Assembly: GCA_947497985.1 (NCBI GenBank)
Contig: CANMIX010000009.1
Span: 62,001 to 126,000, forward strand
From: an uncultured Paracoccaceae bacterium
GTDB taxonomy: Bacteria > Pseudomonadota > Alphaproteobacteria > Rhodobacterales > Rhodobacteraceae
DNA length: 64,000 nucleotides
Direction: 5' to 3'
Within the stretch, counting starts at the first letter, position 1; the number at the start of each line of letters is the position of its first letter. The notes below the pieces were generated by a model. It was not told the origin of the DNA. It ran no database searches and worked only from the letters and a program-made list of their open reading frames with translations. Positions 16,732 to 25,729 of this stretch are shown here, in pieces. The position numbers were made by a program, and so were the translations under genes.

Positions 16732-17367
16732 TTAAAATTCCACACCTTTTTGGGCTTTGATACCGGCACGGAATGGATGCTTGATTTGCCCCATTTCTGT
16801 TACCAGATCCGCTATTTCGATCAGCTCTTCTTTGGCATTGCGCCCCGTCAAAACCACATGGGTCATAGCCGGTTTATGCTCCACCAGGAATTCCAGAACC
16901 TCGTCCAGGTCTAGATATTCATACCGCAACGCGATGTTGATCTCATCCAACAAGACCATCGTGTTGCGCTCGTCCAGGATCATCTCTTTGGCTTTTTCCC
17001 AGCCTTTGCGCGCTGCGGCAATATCGCGCGCTTTGTCCTGTGTCTCCCAAGTGAAACCTTCGCCCATCGCATAGAACTGGCAGAGATCGCCGAAATTCTC
17101 TTCGATCAAGGTCCGCTCACCGGTGGCCCAGGCGCCTTTGATGAATTGCACCACTGCACAGGGCATTTTATGCGCGATACAACGCATGATCATACCAAAA
17201 CCCGAGCTGGACTTGCCTTTGCCGGGACCCGTGTGAACGATGATCAGGCCTTTTTCGCCATCCTTCGTCTTCATCATCTTGTCACGGGCAGCTTTCTTTT
17301 TTGCCATCTTTGACGCGTGGCGTGCCGCTTCTTCTTCTGAGATGACGCTTTCAGACTTATCGCTCAT
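16732..17367 (-). CDS. cobO: Cob(I)yrinic acid a,c-diamide adenosyltransferase
   Basis: A 211-residue ATP:corrinoid adenosyltransferase of the CobA/CobO/BtuR family, which attaches the 5'-deoxyadenosyl group to the reduced corrinoid. The P-loop His-Thr-Gly-Pro-Gly-Lys-Gly-Lys-Ser-Ser follows a lysine-rich N-terminus, and the Val-Leu-Leu-Asp-Glu-Ile-Asn and Val-Leu-Thr-Gly-Arg-Asn motifs are typical. The start is the ATG of MSDKSES after a GGAGGG site; longer readings run through the riboswitch region. It is transcribed away from the main cob operon and is the only cob gene on that side. Confidence 0.93.
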   Translation of the reverse strand: MSDKSESVISEEEAARHASKMAKKKAARDKMMKTKDGEKGLIIVHTGPGKGKSSSGFGMIMRCIAHKMPCAVVQFIKGAWATGERTLIEENFGDLCQFYAMGEGFTWETQDKARDIAAARKGWEKAKEMILDERNTMVLLDEINIALRYEYLDLDEVLEFLVEHKPAMTHVVLTGRNAKEELIEIADLVTEMGQIKHPFRAGIKAQKGVEF

Positions 17368-17429
17368 GGGGAACCCTCCTGCGGTTTCGCCATGTCTTGA
17401 CAAGGAAGGGCGCAATAGCGCAAGGGGTT

Positions 17430-17616
17430 TTGTGTTGGTTCCCAGGTTTCGGCCTGGGCGAAGAGGGAATGTGACAGCAGGAGTGTCCTGCCAAGCACAG
17501 CCGCCCCCGCGACCGTGACCGGATGAGGGTTCCGAAAACCACTGGGATAAAACCCGGGAAGGATGGAGCCCACCGCCTGAGACCAGGCGACATCTGCAAG
17601 CCGGGAGACCTGCCAA
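17430..17616 (+). promoter_or_regulatory. Cobalamin riboswitch of the cobW-cobN operon
   Basis: The 359-bp gap between divergent cobO and DUF1636 holds a B12 element on the plus strand. The recognisable conserved blocks are the early GGTTCCC...GGCCTGGGC stem, GAGGGAAT, the core GCCGCCCCCGCGACCGTGA, CCACTGGGAT, and the 3' block GCAAGCCGGGAGACCTGCC. The element ends about 110 bp before the DUF1636 start. Bound adenosylcobalamin should shut off the operon. It does not read toward cobO. Confidence 0.9.
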
Positions 17617-17726
17617 CATCTGTAACAACGGGCGGACGGGGTGTTCTGCTACCGGATGTGGGCATTACAATTTCGCCCCGCTGGCTGCTTGCTCCCTTCG
17701 ACCAGAACCAAAAGGAGCGGCATGAT

Positions 17727-18122
17727 ATGGCCGAAACACGTGAACCTGCCGAGGTCATGCTGACCGTTTGCACAACATGCCGCCGTGCGGATGTCGACCC
17801 CGAAGGGCCGCGCCCGGGTGCGATTATGCTGGAAGCGCTCAAGGAAGGCGTTCTCCCCGAAGGCGTGACCCTGCGCGGAACCGAATGTCTTTCGGCCTGC
17901 ACCCGTGGCTGTTCGATGGTGCTCAGCGGTGGAAGCGAACGCTGGACCTATGTCTATGGCGACATGGACCCGAACATCCATGTAGAAGAAATCCTGCAAG
18001 GCGTCGCGGCTTATGCACAGACCACCGATGGTCTGGTGCCATGGCGTGAACGTCCGCAAAGCTTTCGCAAGCAAACAGTCGCTCGCATTCCCCCGCTCAA
18101 TTTGCCCGATAAAACTGCCTGA
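17727..18122 (+). CDS. DUF1636 (cysteine-rich, [2Fe-2S]/metal-binding-like) protein
   Basis: A 131-residue protein with a thioredoxin-like ferredoxin pattern. Cys-Thr-Thr-Cys lies near the N-terminus, and Cys-Leu-Ser-Ala-Cys-Thr-Arg-Gly-Cys lies near the middle, followed by a Tyr-Val-Tyr-Gly-Asp segment. DUF1636 proteins usually sit at the head of cobalamin operons next to cobW and may deliver or sense cobalt or supply electrons; no activity is established. A good AAGGAG site precedes the ATG of MAETREP. It is the first gene behind the B12 riboswitch, 12 bp ahead of cobW. Confidence 0.85.
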   Translation: MAETREPAEVMLTVCTTCRRADVDPEGPRPGAIMLEALKEGVLPEGVTLRGTECLSACTRGCSMVLSGGSERWTYVYGDMDPNIHVEEILQGVAAYAQTTDGLVPWRERPQSFRKQTVARIPPLNLPDKTA

Positions 18123-18134
18123 GGCCTGCCCCCT

Positions 18135-19211
18135 ATGACACCTTTGAACAAGATCCCTGTCACCGTCATCACCGGATTTCTCGGCGCAGGCAAAACCACT
18201 TTGATCCGCCATCTGATGCAAAACCCGCAAGGCAAGCGTCTGGCGGTTGTGGTCAATGAATTTGGCACTGCGGGTGTTGATGGCGATATCCTGAAATCCT
18301 GCGCGGATGACAATTGCCCGGCCGAAAACATCATGGAATTGGCCAATGGCTGCATTTGCTGCACGGTTGCAGATGACTTTATTCCCACCATCGAACAGCT
18401 GATGGCCCTGCCGGAAGCGCCCGAACACATCGTGATTGAAACCTCTGGACTGGCGTTGCCCAAACCATTGCTCAAAGCCTTTGACTGGCCCGCGATCCGC
18501 TCACGCATTACCGTGGACGGCGTAATTGCACTGGCCGATGCAGAAGCCGTGGCCAAGGGCCAATTCGCAACGGACCTTGACGCGGTCGAGGCACAGCGTG
18601 CGGCGGACGAAGGCATCGACCACGAAACCCCGCTGTCTGAGCTCTTCAAGGATCAGATTTCCTGCGCCGACATCATCCTCTTGTCCAAGGCCGATCTGGC
18701 CGGTGAAACAGGCATTGCAAAAGCCCGCACCGTTATCGAGGCTGAAGCTCCGCGGAAACTGCCGATCTTACCAATGAGCGAAGGCGTGATTGACCCGCGC
18801 GTGATCTTAGGGCTCGAAGCCGCCGCCGAAGACGATTTGGAGGCCCGCCCCTCCCGTCACGAAGACCATCACCATCATCACGATGACGACGATCACGATC
18901 ACCACCATCATCATGATCACAGCCACGACGATTTTGAATCCATCGTGGTTGAAATGGGTGAAGTCGCAGATCCTGAAGACCTGCAAAATCGGATTGTTGA
19001 AATGGCCCGTACCCGCAACATTCTGCGCGTCAAAGGCTATGTCGCTGTCGAAGGCAAACCGATGCGGATGTTGATCCAAGCGGTCGGCGAACGTCTGCGG
19101 GCACAATATGACAAACCCTGGGGCACGGAGCCGCGAAAAACCCAGCTGGTGGTGATTGCCGAGCACGACAATATCAACACCGCAGGTATTCACGCGGATC
19201 TGGGAGCCTAA
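18135..19211 (+). CDS. cobW: CobW GTPase, cobalt chaperone-like
   Basis: A 358-residue G3E-family P-loop GTPase. Walker A is Gly-Phe-Leu-Gly-Ala-Gly-Lys-Thr-Thr-Leu at the N-terminus, the metal-binding Gly-Cys-Ile-Cys-Cys motif is near residue 75, and the guanine-specificity Ser-Lys-Ala-Asp motif is about residue 185. A long histidine/aspartate-rich tract at about residues 242-265 could buffer Co2+ or another divalent metal. The C-terminal CobW_C domain follows. CobW is thought to deliver cobalt to the CobNST chelatase, and the next gene, cobN, starts 6 bp downstream. Confidence 0.93.
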   Translation: MTPLNKIPVTVITGFLGAGKTTLIRHLMQNPQGKRLAVVVNEFGTAGVDGDILKSCADDNCPAENIMELANGCICCTVADDFIPTIEQLMALPEAPEHIVIETSGLALPKPLLKAFDWPAIRSRITVDGVIALADAEAVAKGQFATDLDAVEAQRAADEGIDHETPLSELFKDQISCADIILLSKADLAGETGIAKARTVIEAEAPRKLPILPMSEGVIDPRVILGLEAAAEDDLEARPSRHEDHHHHHDDDDHDHHHHHDHSHDDFESIVVEMGEVADPEDLQNRIVEMARTRNILRVKGYVAVEGKPMRMLIQAVGERLRAQYDKPWGTEPRKTQLVVIAEHDNINTAGIHADLGA

Positions 19212-19217
19212 GCACCG

Positions 19218-22200
19218 ATGCACGTCGTCTTCCGCGAAAGCCACGGGTTGGAGGAAAGTGACACGCCACAGGATCTGGGGCAGTCGCCCGCAGACCTGAT
19301 TGTGTTGTCTTTTTCCGACAGTGACCTTGGCGCTTTTGCGGCGGGCTGGCATCGCGCGGACGGAAATTTGCCTTCGCTTCGCCTCGCCAACCTTGTGGCG
19401 TTGAAACACCCGCTCTCGGTTGATGTATACGCGGAACAAACGCTGGAGGGCGCCAAGGGCATTCTGGTGCGTCTGATCGGCGGGGAAAGCTACTGGTCCT
19501 ATGGTCTGGCCACCTTGCAAGACCTTGCGCGTCGCAAGGGGATCGCATTGGCGATCCTGCCCGCCGATGGGCGTGAAGATGCGCGACTGGATGAGCTGTC
19601 AACGCTCCCCGTCTCAACTTTACGAAGGCTTCAGCACCTCTGCGATGCAGGTGGCGCCGTCGCGGCACAGGCTGCGCTGGCGCAGTTTGCTTTGGCTGCA
19701 GGTCTTTATGCGGGACCCGTGCGCGGTGTCAAAACCATGCCGGAACAGGGGTTTTATGATCCTGATCAAGGCGTGATCGACGCATTCCCTGAAACAGATC
19801 AACCGCTGGTCTTGGTTACGTTCTACCGCTCGTATCTAACCGCAGCTGACACAGCGCCGATTGATGCCTTGATCCGTGAATTTCGGGCGCGCGGTTACGC
19901 GGCCTTTGGCGTCTTTGCCACCAGCCTAAAGGCACCAGCTGCGACAGCGTGGTTGCAACACTCCCTGCCAACCGTTGCACCTGCCGCTATTGTCAACGCC
20001 ACGGCATTCTCCGCCCAGGGGCGCGATGGGAGCGCATCGCCACTTTCCACCACCGGCTGCCCAGTGTTTCAGGTCTCTCTGTCGACCGCACGGCGCAAAG
20101 ACTGGGCCGAGGCCGACCGCGGCCTCTCACCCGCTGATCTCGCCATGCATGTGGTCCTACCCGAAGTGGACGGGCGCATCTTTGCAGGTGTCATCAGCTT
20201 CAAAGCGCCCGGTAAAAAAGACCCCGCACTGGAGTATTCTCGCTTTGCCCACCGCTCAGACCCTGACCGCATCCGCGCAGTTGTCGACCGGGTGACAGGC
20301 CAATTGGCTTTGGCGCAGAAACCCAACGCCGACAAACGCCTTGCCCTGGTTCTGTCCACCTATCCGGGCCGCGATCACAATCTGGCCCATGCGGTGGGAC
20401 TGGATGCACTGGCCTCCTGCGACACGATCTTGGCCGAGCTGTCATCGCAGGGCTACGCGGTGGAGGACATCACAAACGCAGGCCTGCGCCTGATGGAAGA
20501 CTGCATCGACCTGCCGCTTGATGAATACCTCGCGGCCCTTGAAACATTGCCCAAGACCCTGCGCGATGATCTCTTTGCCGCGTGGGGTTCTCCGCACGAA
20601 GATCCAGATTGCGACGGCAAGGCCATCCGGTTTCGCGCGCTCCGGGCCGGATCTGCGCTGGTTGCGTTGCAACCCGAACGGGGTGAGGTCAAAACCCGCG
20701 TCGATGACTACCACGATCTGGAACGCACCCCGCGCCACGCCTATGTGGCGTTTTATCTGTGGCTGCAGGCACAGGTCGATGCCGTGATACACATCGGAGC
20801 ACACGGCACATTGGAATGGCTTCCGGGCAAGGCCGTCGCCCTGTCCAGTGCCTGTTGGCCAGAGGCGCTGATTGGTCGCCTGCCGATGATCTACCCGTTT
20901 ATTGTCAATGATCCGGGCGAAGCCGCACAAGCCAAACGCCGCATCGCAGCCGTCACCATCGGACATTTGCCGCCGCCTCTTGCCCAGACCAACTTGCCCG
21001 ACGGTATGGGACGGCTGGAAAGCCTGCTGGACGAGTACTCCACCGCCGATGGTCTTGATCCGGCGCGCCGCGACCGCCTGATCGAAGACATCCGCGATGA
21101 GGCACAAGGCACCGGGGTTGAGGCCGATTTGGGCCTCACGCCTGACAGTTCCGCAGCCGAAGCAATCACGCGTATCGACAGCTTTGTCTGCGACATCAAA
21201 GAAAGCCAATACGGTGAAGGGTTGCACATCTTTGGTTCTGGTACATGCGGCGATCAGGAACGCGCAGGCCTTGTGTGCGCCTTGAACGGCCAACTTGTGG
21301 CCCCCGGCCCGTCAGGCTCTCCATACCGAGGTCGCACAGATGTTGTGCCAACCGGGCGCAACCTCTTTACCACCGACCCACGCGCGGTACCCTCGCGGTC
21401 GGCGCAAGCACAAGGGGTCAAGCTGGCGGAAGAGTTGCTGCGCCGCCATCTTCAGGACCATGGCGACTGGCCCAAAGGCTTGGTTATCGATCTCTGGGGC
21501 TCGGCCACCATGCGCACAGCTGGTGAGGAATTTGCCATGGCGCTGCATTTGGCTGGCCTCGCGCCAAAATGGGACGAAGGGTCTGAGCGCGTCTCAGGGT
21601 TTGAGGTAATCCCGCTGGCGCTGCTGGGACGTCCCCGCATTGACGTTACCTTGCGGGTCTCTGGCCTGTTTCGCGATGTCTTTCCCGGTCTTGCGCAAAT
21701 GTTTGAAAGCGCGGCTGGCGCCTTGGCCCAGCGTGAAGAAAGCGCCGCAGACAATCCCTATCTGGCTCAAAGCCCGCGCGTCTTTGGCCCGCGCCCGGGC
21801 CAATATGGCCTATCGATGGGCACCCATTTGGATGACTACTCCGACGGAGCCCGGACAGCGGCTGGTGAAGCCTGGCTTGCAGCATCGTCCCATGCAATCG
21901 ACGCCAAAGGCGAGATCCACGATGCCCGCGACGCGCTTGAACAGCGCTTGAAAACCGCAGACAGCTTTGTACACTTACAAGATTTGCCAGAAACTGACGT
22001 GCTTGTAGCCTCTGATTATGCCGCACATGAAGCAGGTTTTGCCGCCGCCATGGCACGCCTTGAGCAAGCGGCACCGGCGCTTTACCATATGGACGCCACA
22101 AAATTCGACAAACCACAGGCCCGCGCCCTGACCGAGGAAATCGCCCGTGTCACCCGCGCCCGGGCGGCCAACCCGGATTGGGCAACGTCAATGATGGCCC

Positions 22201-22463
22201 ATGGGTTCAGAGGGGCGGCAGAAATTGCCGCAACGCTGGACCACATGGCCGCCTTTGCCCATCTGGCACGCGCTGTGCCCGTACATCTGTTTGATCTTTA
22301 TTTTGATGCCACTTTGGGACGCGAGGATCTGGTGACTTTCATGGAGAAGTCCAACCCCGCTGCACTAAACGCTATGCGAGACCGCTTTCGCGCCCTCAAC
22401 GATGCAGGTCTGTGGCAGACGCGGCGGAACTCTATTGTGGCTGAGCTGGAACGCTTGCAATGA
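19218..22463 (+). CDS. cobN: Cobaltochelatase subunit CobN
   Basis: The large 1081-residue subunit of the ATP-dependent aerobic cobaltochelatase, which inserts Co2+ into hydrogenobyrinic acid a,c-diamide together with CobS and CobT (not in this window). It is slightly shorter than typical CobN (about 1200-1270). Family marks include Ile-His-Ile-Gly-Ala-His-Gly-Thr-Leu-Glu-Trp-Leu-Pro-Gly-Lys, Tyr-Pro-Phe-Ile-Val-Asn-Asp-Pro-Gly-Glu and Gly-Arg-Asn-Leu-Phe-Thr-Thr-Asp-Pro. Its ATGA stop/start overlaps cobG. Confidence 0.95.
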   Translation: MHVVFRESHGLEESDTPQDLGQSPADLIVLSFSDSDLGAFAAGWHRADGNLPSLRLANLVALKHPLSVDVYAEQTLEGAKGILVRLIGGESYWSYGLATLQDLARRKGIALAILPADGREDARLDELSTLPVSTLRRLQHLCDAGGAVAAQAALAQFALAAGLYAGPVRGVKTMPEQGFYDPDQGVIDAFPETDQPLVLVTFYRSYLTAADTAPIDALIREFRARGYAAFGVFATSLKAPAATAWLQHSLPTVAPAAIVNATAFSAQGRDGSASPLSTTGCPVFQVSLSTARRKDWAEADRGLSPADLAMHVVLPEVDGRIFAGVISFKAPGKKDPALEYSRFAHRSDPDRIRAVVDRVTGQLALAQKPNADKRLALVLSTYPGRDHNLAHAVGLDALASCDTILAELSSQGYAVEDITNAGLRLMEDCIDLPLDEYLAALETLPKTLRDDLFAAWGSPHEDPDCDGKAIRFRALRAGSALVALQPERGEVKTRVDDYHDLERTPRHAYVAFYLWLQAQVDAVIHIGAHGTLEWLPGKAVALSSACWPEALIGRLPMIYPFIVNDPGEAAQAKRRIAAVTIGHLPPPLAQTNLPDGMGRLESLLDEYSTADGLDPARRDRLIEDIRDEAQGTGVEADLGLTPDSSAAEAITRIDSFVCDIKESQYGEGLHIFGSGTCGDQERAGLVCALNGQLVAPGPSGSPYRGRTDVVPTGRNLFTTDPRAVPSRSAQAQGVKLAEELLRRHLQDHGDWPKGLVIDLWGSATMRTAGEEFAMALHLAGLAPKWDEGSERVSGFEVIPLALLGRPRIDVTLRVSGLFRDVFPGLAQMFESAAGALAQREESAADNPYLAQSPRVFGPRPGQYGLSMGTHLDDYSDGARTAAGEAWLAASSHAIDAKGEIHDARDALEQRLKTADSFVHLQDLPETDVLVASDYAAHEAGFAAAMARLEQAAPALYHMDATKFDKPQARALTEEIARVTRARAANPDWATSMMAHGFRGAAEIAATLDHMAAFAHLARAVPVHLFDLYFDATLGREDLVTFMEKSNPAALNAMRDRFRALNDAGLWQTRRNSIVAELERLQ

Positions 22464-23620
22464 CCTGTGCACCGCAAGAAACCCCGAAGGTCTATGGCTG
22501 GTGCCCCGGCGCCTTGCGCCCGATGCAGTCGGGCGATGGGCTTGTGGTGCGTATTCGGGCACCTCTGGGCCGACTTAGCCAAGAACAGGCCCATCGGATC
22601 GCGGATTTGTCGCAGCAATTTGGCAATGGATTGTTGGACCTATCCTCGCGCGCAAACCTGCAACTGCGCGGCGTTGCGCACAAAGACCACCCGCCGCTGA
22701 TCCAAGCTCTGCGCGAGATCGAATTGGTCGACGACACGCCAGCGGCTGAGGCAAAGCGCAATGTGATTATCACCCCGTTCTGGACCGCAGGCGACATCAA
22801 CACACAGATCGCTCAAGACTTGGCGAAACAACTGGCTGATACCTCGGACCTGACACTTCCCGGGAAATTCGGCTTTGCCATCGACGCGACAGGCATGCCG
22901 AATCTGCACAGCGCCGCAGCCGACATTCGCATCGAAGCAAGTGATCAAGGGCTTTTGTTGCTGGCCGATGGATGTGATCTGGGCAAACCTGTGACTGAGA
23001 TTTCGGCCGCGGCTGAAGCCGTCGCACTTGCACGCTGGTTCCTTGACCAAGGCGGCGCACCCGAAGGTCGCGGCAGGATGCACCGTCTCGTTGCGCGCCG
23101 CACTCTGCCCGCAACCTTTGCCGCAGCGCGTCGTACCCGCGTTTCCTTACCCACGCCCGGACCTGTGGCGAGCGGTCAATTGGTCGCCATCGAATTCGGT
23201 CAGATCACCGCGGAAACATTCCACGCCCTCGCCACTCTGGGCAATATTCGCTTAACTCCGTGGCGCATGTTGCTGGTGGAGAGCAAAGACCGCCTCCCTA
23301 CCAGCCCCGGTCTGATCCTTGACGCAACAGATCCCCGCCTGCAAGTGAGCGCTTGCACCGGCGCGCCCGCTTGCCTGCAGGCGCACGCGCAAACGCGTGC
23401 TCTGGCGCGCAGATTGGCCGCGCAAGTCCCACCCGGTAAAACGCTCCACATTTCGGGCTGTTCCAAGGGCTGTGCCCATCCAAAACCTGCGGATCTGACC
23501 CTCACGGCCCGCAGCGCCACGACATTTGACCTGATCCGCAACGCCACTGCCGCGGATCGTCCCGACCTGACCGAGCTGAACGCAGACCACCTGCCCAAGC
23601 TTCTGACATCCGAATTCTAA
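22460..23620 (+). CDS. cobG: Precorrin-3B synthase
   Basis: A 386-residue nitrite/sulfite-reductase-like monooxygenase that uses O2 to hydroxylate precorrin-3A before ring contraction. The ferredoxin-like repeats are followed by a [4Fe-4S] cysteine set, Cys-Thr-Gly-Ala-Pro-Ala-Cys and later Cys-Ser-Lys-Gly-Cys-Ala-His-Pro. CobG marks the aerobic pathway. It is translationally coupled to cobN (4-bp overlap) and is followed 15 bp later by cobH. Confidence 0.92.
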   Translation: MTCAPQETPKVYGWCPGALRPMQSGDGLVVRIRAPLGRLSQEQAHRIADLSQQFGNGLLDLSSRANLQLRGVAHKDHPPLIQALREIELVDDTPAAEAKRNVIITPFWTAGDINTQIAQDLAKQLADTSDLTLPGKFGFAIDATGMPNLHSAAADIRIEASDQGLLLLADGCDLGKPVTEISAAAEAVALARWFLDQGGAPEGRGRMHRLVARRTLPATFAAARRTRVSLPTPGPVASGQLVAIEFGQITAETFHALATLGNIRLTPWRMLLVESKDRLPTSPGLILDATDPRLQVSACTGAPACLQAHAQTRALARRLAAQVPPGKTLHISGCSKGCAHPKPADLTLTARSATTFDLIRNATAADRPDLTELNADHLPKLLTSEF

Positions 23621-23635
23621 AAGAGGGCACCAAAC

Positions 23636-24265
23636 ATGCTCCACACCTATGAAACAAATGGCGCGGCGATCTACGCCGAAAGCTTTGCCACCATCCGGGC
23701 CGAGGCTGATCTCGCCCGTTTTTCCAAAGATGAAGAAAGCGTCGCGGTCCGCATGGTCCACGCAGCTGGTATGGTTGGCCTGGAAGAACATATTCGGTTT
23801 TCTCCCGAGATGGCCAAAACCGCACGCGCGGCCCTGGCCCAAGGGGCGCCGATCCTCTGTGACGCCTATATGGTCAGCGAAGGCATCACTCGCCCGCGCC
23901 TGCCGGCCAACAATGAGGTCATCTGCACGCTTCGTGATTCACGTGTACCCGACATGGCCAAGGAGATGGGCAACACCCGCTCGGCCGCGGCGCTTGAACT
24001 GTGGCGTCCAAACCTAGACGGCGCCGTTGTCGCAATTGGCAACGCCCCCACCGCTCTGTTCCATCTGCTGAACATGCTGAAAGACCCCAATTGCCCGCGC
24101 CCCGCTGCCATCATCGGCTGCCCTGTGGGCTTTGTTGGTGCAATGGAATCCAAAGACGCCCTGATGGCGGACTTGCCGGTCCCGTCAATGATTGTAAAAG
24201 GCCGCCTTGGCGGGTCGGCCATCACCGTGGCCGCCGTCAACGCATTGGCCAGTTGGAAAGAGTAA
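23636..24265 (+). CDS. cobH: Precorrin-8X methylmutase
   Basis: A 209-residue protein that moves the methyl group from C-11 to C-12, giving hydrogenobyrinic acid. The catalytic histidine lies in the Val-Arg-Met-Val-His-Ala-Ala-Gly-Met segment near residue 43. The C-terminal Gly-Cys-Pro-Val-Gly-Phe-Val-Gly-Ala and Gly-Arg-Leu-Gly-Gly-Ser motifs are conserved in CobH/CbiC. Length is normal for the family. It precedes cobI with one base between stop and start. Confidence 0.95.
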   Translation: MLHTYETNGAAIYAESFATIRAEADLARFSKDEESVAVRMVHAAGMVGLEEHIRFSPEMAKTARAALAQGAPILCDAYMVSEGITRPRLPANNEVICTLRDSRVPDMAKEMGNTRSAAALELWRPNLDGAVVAIGNAPTALFHLLNMLKDPNCPRPAAIIGCPVGFVGAMESKDALMADLPVPSMIVKGRLGGSAITVAAVNALASWKE

Positions 24266-24266
24266 C

Positions 24267-24983
24267 ATGGGTAAAGTCATCTGCGCGGGCCTCGGCCCCG
24301 GTGATCCAGATCTGATGAGCGTCCGCTCTTGGCGTGCCATCGAAGGCGCGCGTCACGTGGCCTATTTCCGCAAAGCCGGGCGCAAAGGCCAAGCCCGCAC
24401 TTTGGTTGAAGGGCTCATTCCGCAAAGCGCAACTGAACATGCAATGGAATACCCGGTCACGACCGAGATCCATTTCAGCGACCCTGAATACAATCGCCTG
24501 CTTGCCGCGTTTTACGACCAATGGGCCGACACTCTGGCCGAGATTTCGGAACACGAAGATGTTGTGGTTCTCTGTGAAGGTGACCCCTTCCTCTATGGGT
24601 CTTTCATGCATCTTTATACCCGCCTAGAAGGGCGGACCGAGATGGAGGTGATCCCGGGCATCACTGGCATGTCTGGTTGTTGGACAGCCACGGGCCAGCC
24701 TATCACCTGGGGTGATGATGTCCTGACCGTCGCCATGGCCACATTGGACGAAGATGAGCTGGCGGCACGCGCAAAAAACACCGACGCGCTGGTGGTGATG
24801 AAGATCGGCCGCAACCTGCCCAAGCTGCGCCGTGCCCTTGATCGCGCAGGCCGTGCGGATGACGCTTGGCTCGTGCAACACGGAACCATGCCCCAGCAGC
24901 AGGTGCGCAAGCTTTCTGAGGTGGACGGGCCGGTTCCCTATTTCTCTATCGTATTGATCCACGGTCAGGGACGTCGCCCATGA
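24267..24983 (+). CDS. cobI: Precorrin-2 C(20)-methyltransferase
   Basis: A 238-residue SAM-dependent tetrapyrrole methylase. The Gly-Leu-Gly-Pro-Gly-Asp-Pro-Asp-Leu N-terminal loop, the Cys-Glu-Gly-Asp-Pro-Phe-Leu-Tyr-Gly-Ser motif and the Val-Ile-Pro-Gly-Ile-Thr-Gly-Met-Ser segment match the CobI/CbiL group. The ATG of MGKVICAGLGPG was chosen because the longer reading starts inside cobH. Its stop overlaps the cobJ start (ATGA). Confidence 0.92.
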   Translation: MGKVICAGLGPGDPDLMSVRSWRAIEGARHVAYFRKAGRKGQARTLVEGLIPQSATEHAMEYPVTTEIHFSDPEYNRLLAAFYDQWADTLAEISEHEDVVVLCEGDPFLYGSFMHLYTRLEGRTEMEVIPGITGMSGCWTATGQPITWGDDVLTVAMATLDEDELAARAKNTDALVVMKIGRNLPKLRRALDRAGRADDAWLVQHGTMPQQQVRKLSEVDGPVPYFSIVLIHGQGRRP

Positions 24984-25729
24984 CACAGAACCGCGCAGGC
25001 TCGGTTGTTATCGCAGGTCTTGGCCCCGGCAATGACGCCCTTGTAACAGATGAGGTCCGCCTCTCCTTGGACACGGCCACCGATGTGGTCGGCTACATCC
25101 CTTATGTCAAACGGATCACACCACGTGACGGGCTGACGCTACACGCCAGCGACAACCGGGTCGAAGTCGACCGCGCCAGCCACGCCCTGCAGATGGCTGC
25201 AGACGGGAAGCATGTTGTTGTGGTCTCCTCTGGCGACCCCGGTGTCTTTGCCATGGCCTCTGCCGTGTTTGAAGCCTTGGAGAATGGGCCGAACGACTGG
25301 CTGGATCTGGATATCCGCGTACTACCGGGCATTACCGCGATGCTGGCAGCCGCAGCACAACTTGGCGCGCCTTTGGGACATGACTTTGCAGCGATCAACC
25401 TCAGCGACAATCTGAAACCCTGGGACTTAATTGAAAAACGGCTGCGGCTTGCTGGTGAAGCCGGTTTTGCGATGGCATTTTACAACCCACGCTCCAAGTC
25501 ACGCCCGCATCAATTCGCCCGTGCGCTTGAAATTCTGCGCGAGGCCTGTGGGGGCGAGACGCTGATCAGCTTTGCCCGCGACGTGACCAAACCCACGCAA
25601 GAGATCACAACTGTGACGCTGTCCGAGGCCACGCCAGAGATGGCCGATATGCGCACCATGGTCATCGTCGGCAACCGCGACACCCGCCGGATCGGGCGTC
25701 ACGTGTTCACCCCACGTTACGCCGAATGA
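24980..25729 (+). CDS. cobJ: Precorrin-3B C(17)-methyltransferase
   Basis: A 249-residue tetrapyrrole methylase that methylates C-17 and drives ring contraction of precorrin-3B to precorrin-4. Motifs include Gly-Leu-Gly-Pro-Gly-Asn near the start, Ser-Ser-Gly-Asp-Pro-Gly-Val-Phe-Ala-Met, and the C-terminal Val-Gly-Asn-Arg-Asp-Thr-Arg, all typical of CobJ/CbiH. Its last 13 bp overlap the 3' end of the antisense cobK gene. Confidence 0.93.
   Translation: MTQNRAGSVVIAGLGPGNDALVTDEVRLSLDTATDVVGYIPYVKRITPRDGLTLHASDNRVEVDRASHALQMAADGKHVVVVSSGDPGVFAMASAVFEALENGPNDWLDLDIRVLPGITAMLAAAAQLGAPLGHDFAAINLSDNLKPWDLIEKRLRLAGEAGFAMAFYNPRSKSRPHQFARALEILREACGGETLISFARDVTKPTQEITTVTLSEATPEMADMRTMVIVGNRDTRRIGRHVFTPRYAE

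Noticed and set aside
17368-17628. Extended N-terminus for cobO
   Set aside because: It would translate the reverse complement of the cobalamin riboswitch; the family start is MSDKSES at 17367.
18807-19520. Minus-strand open frame over the cobW His-rich tract
   Set aside because: Its Met/Val-rich composition is the reverse complement of the His/Asp codons in cobW.
20442-21293. Minus-strand open frame of 283 codons inside cobN
   Set aside because: cobN is unambiguous on the plus strand; the antisense frame has no domain signature.
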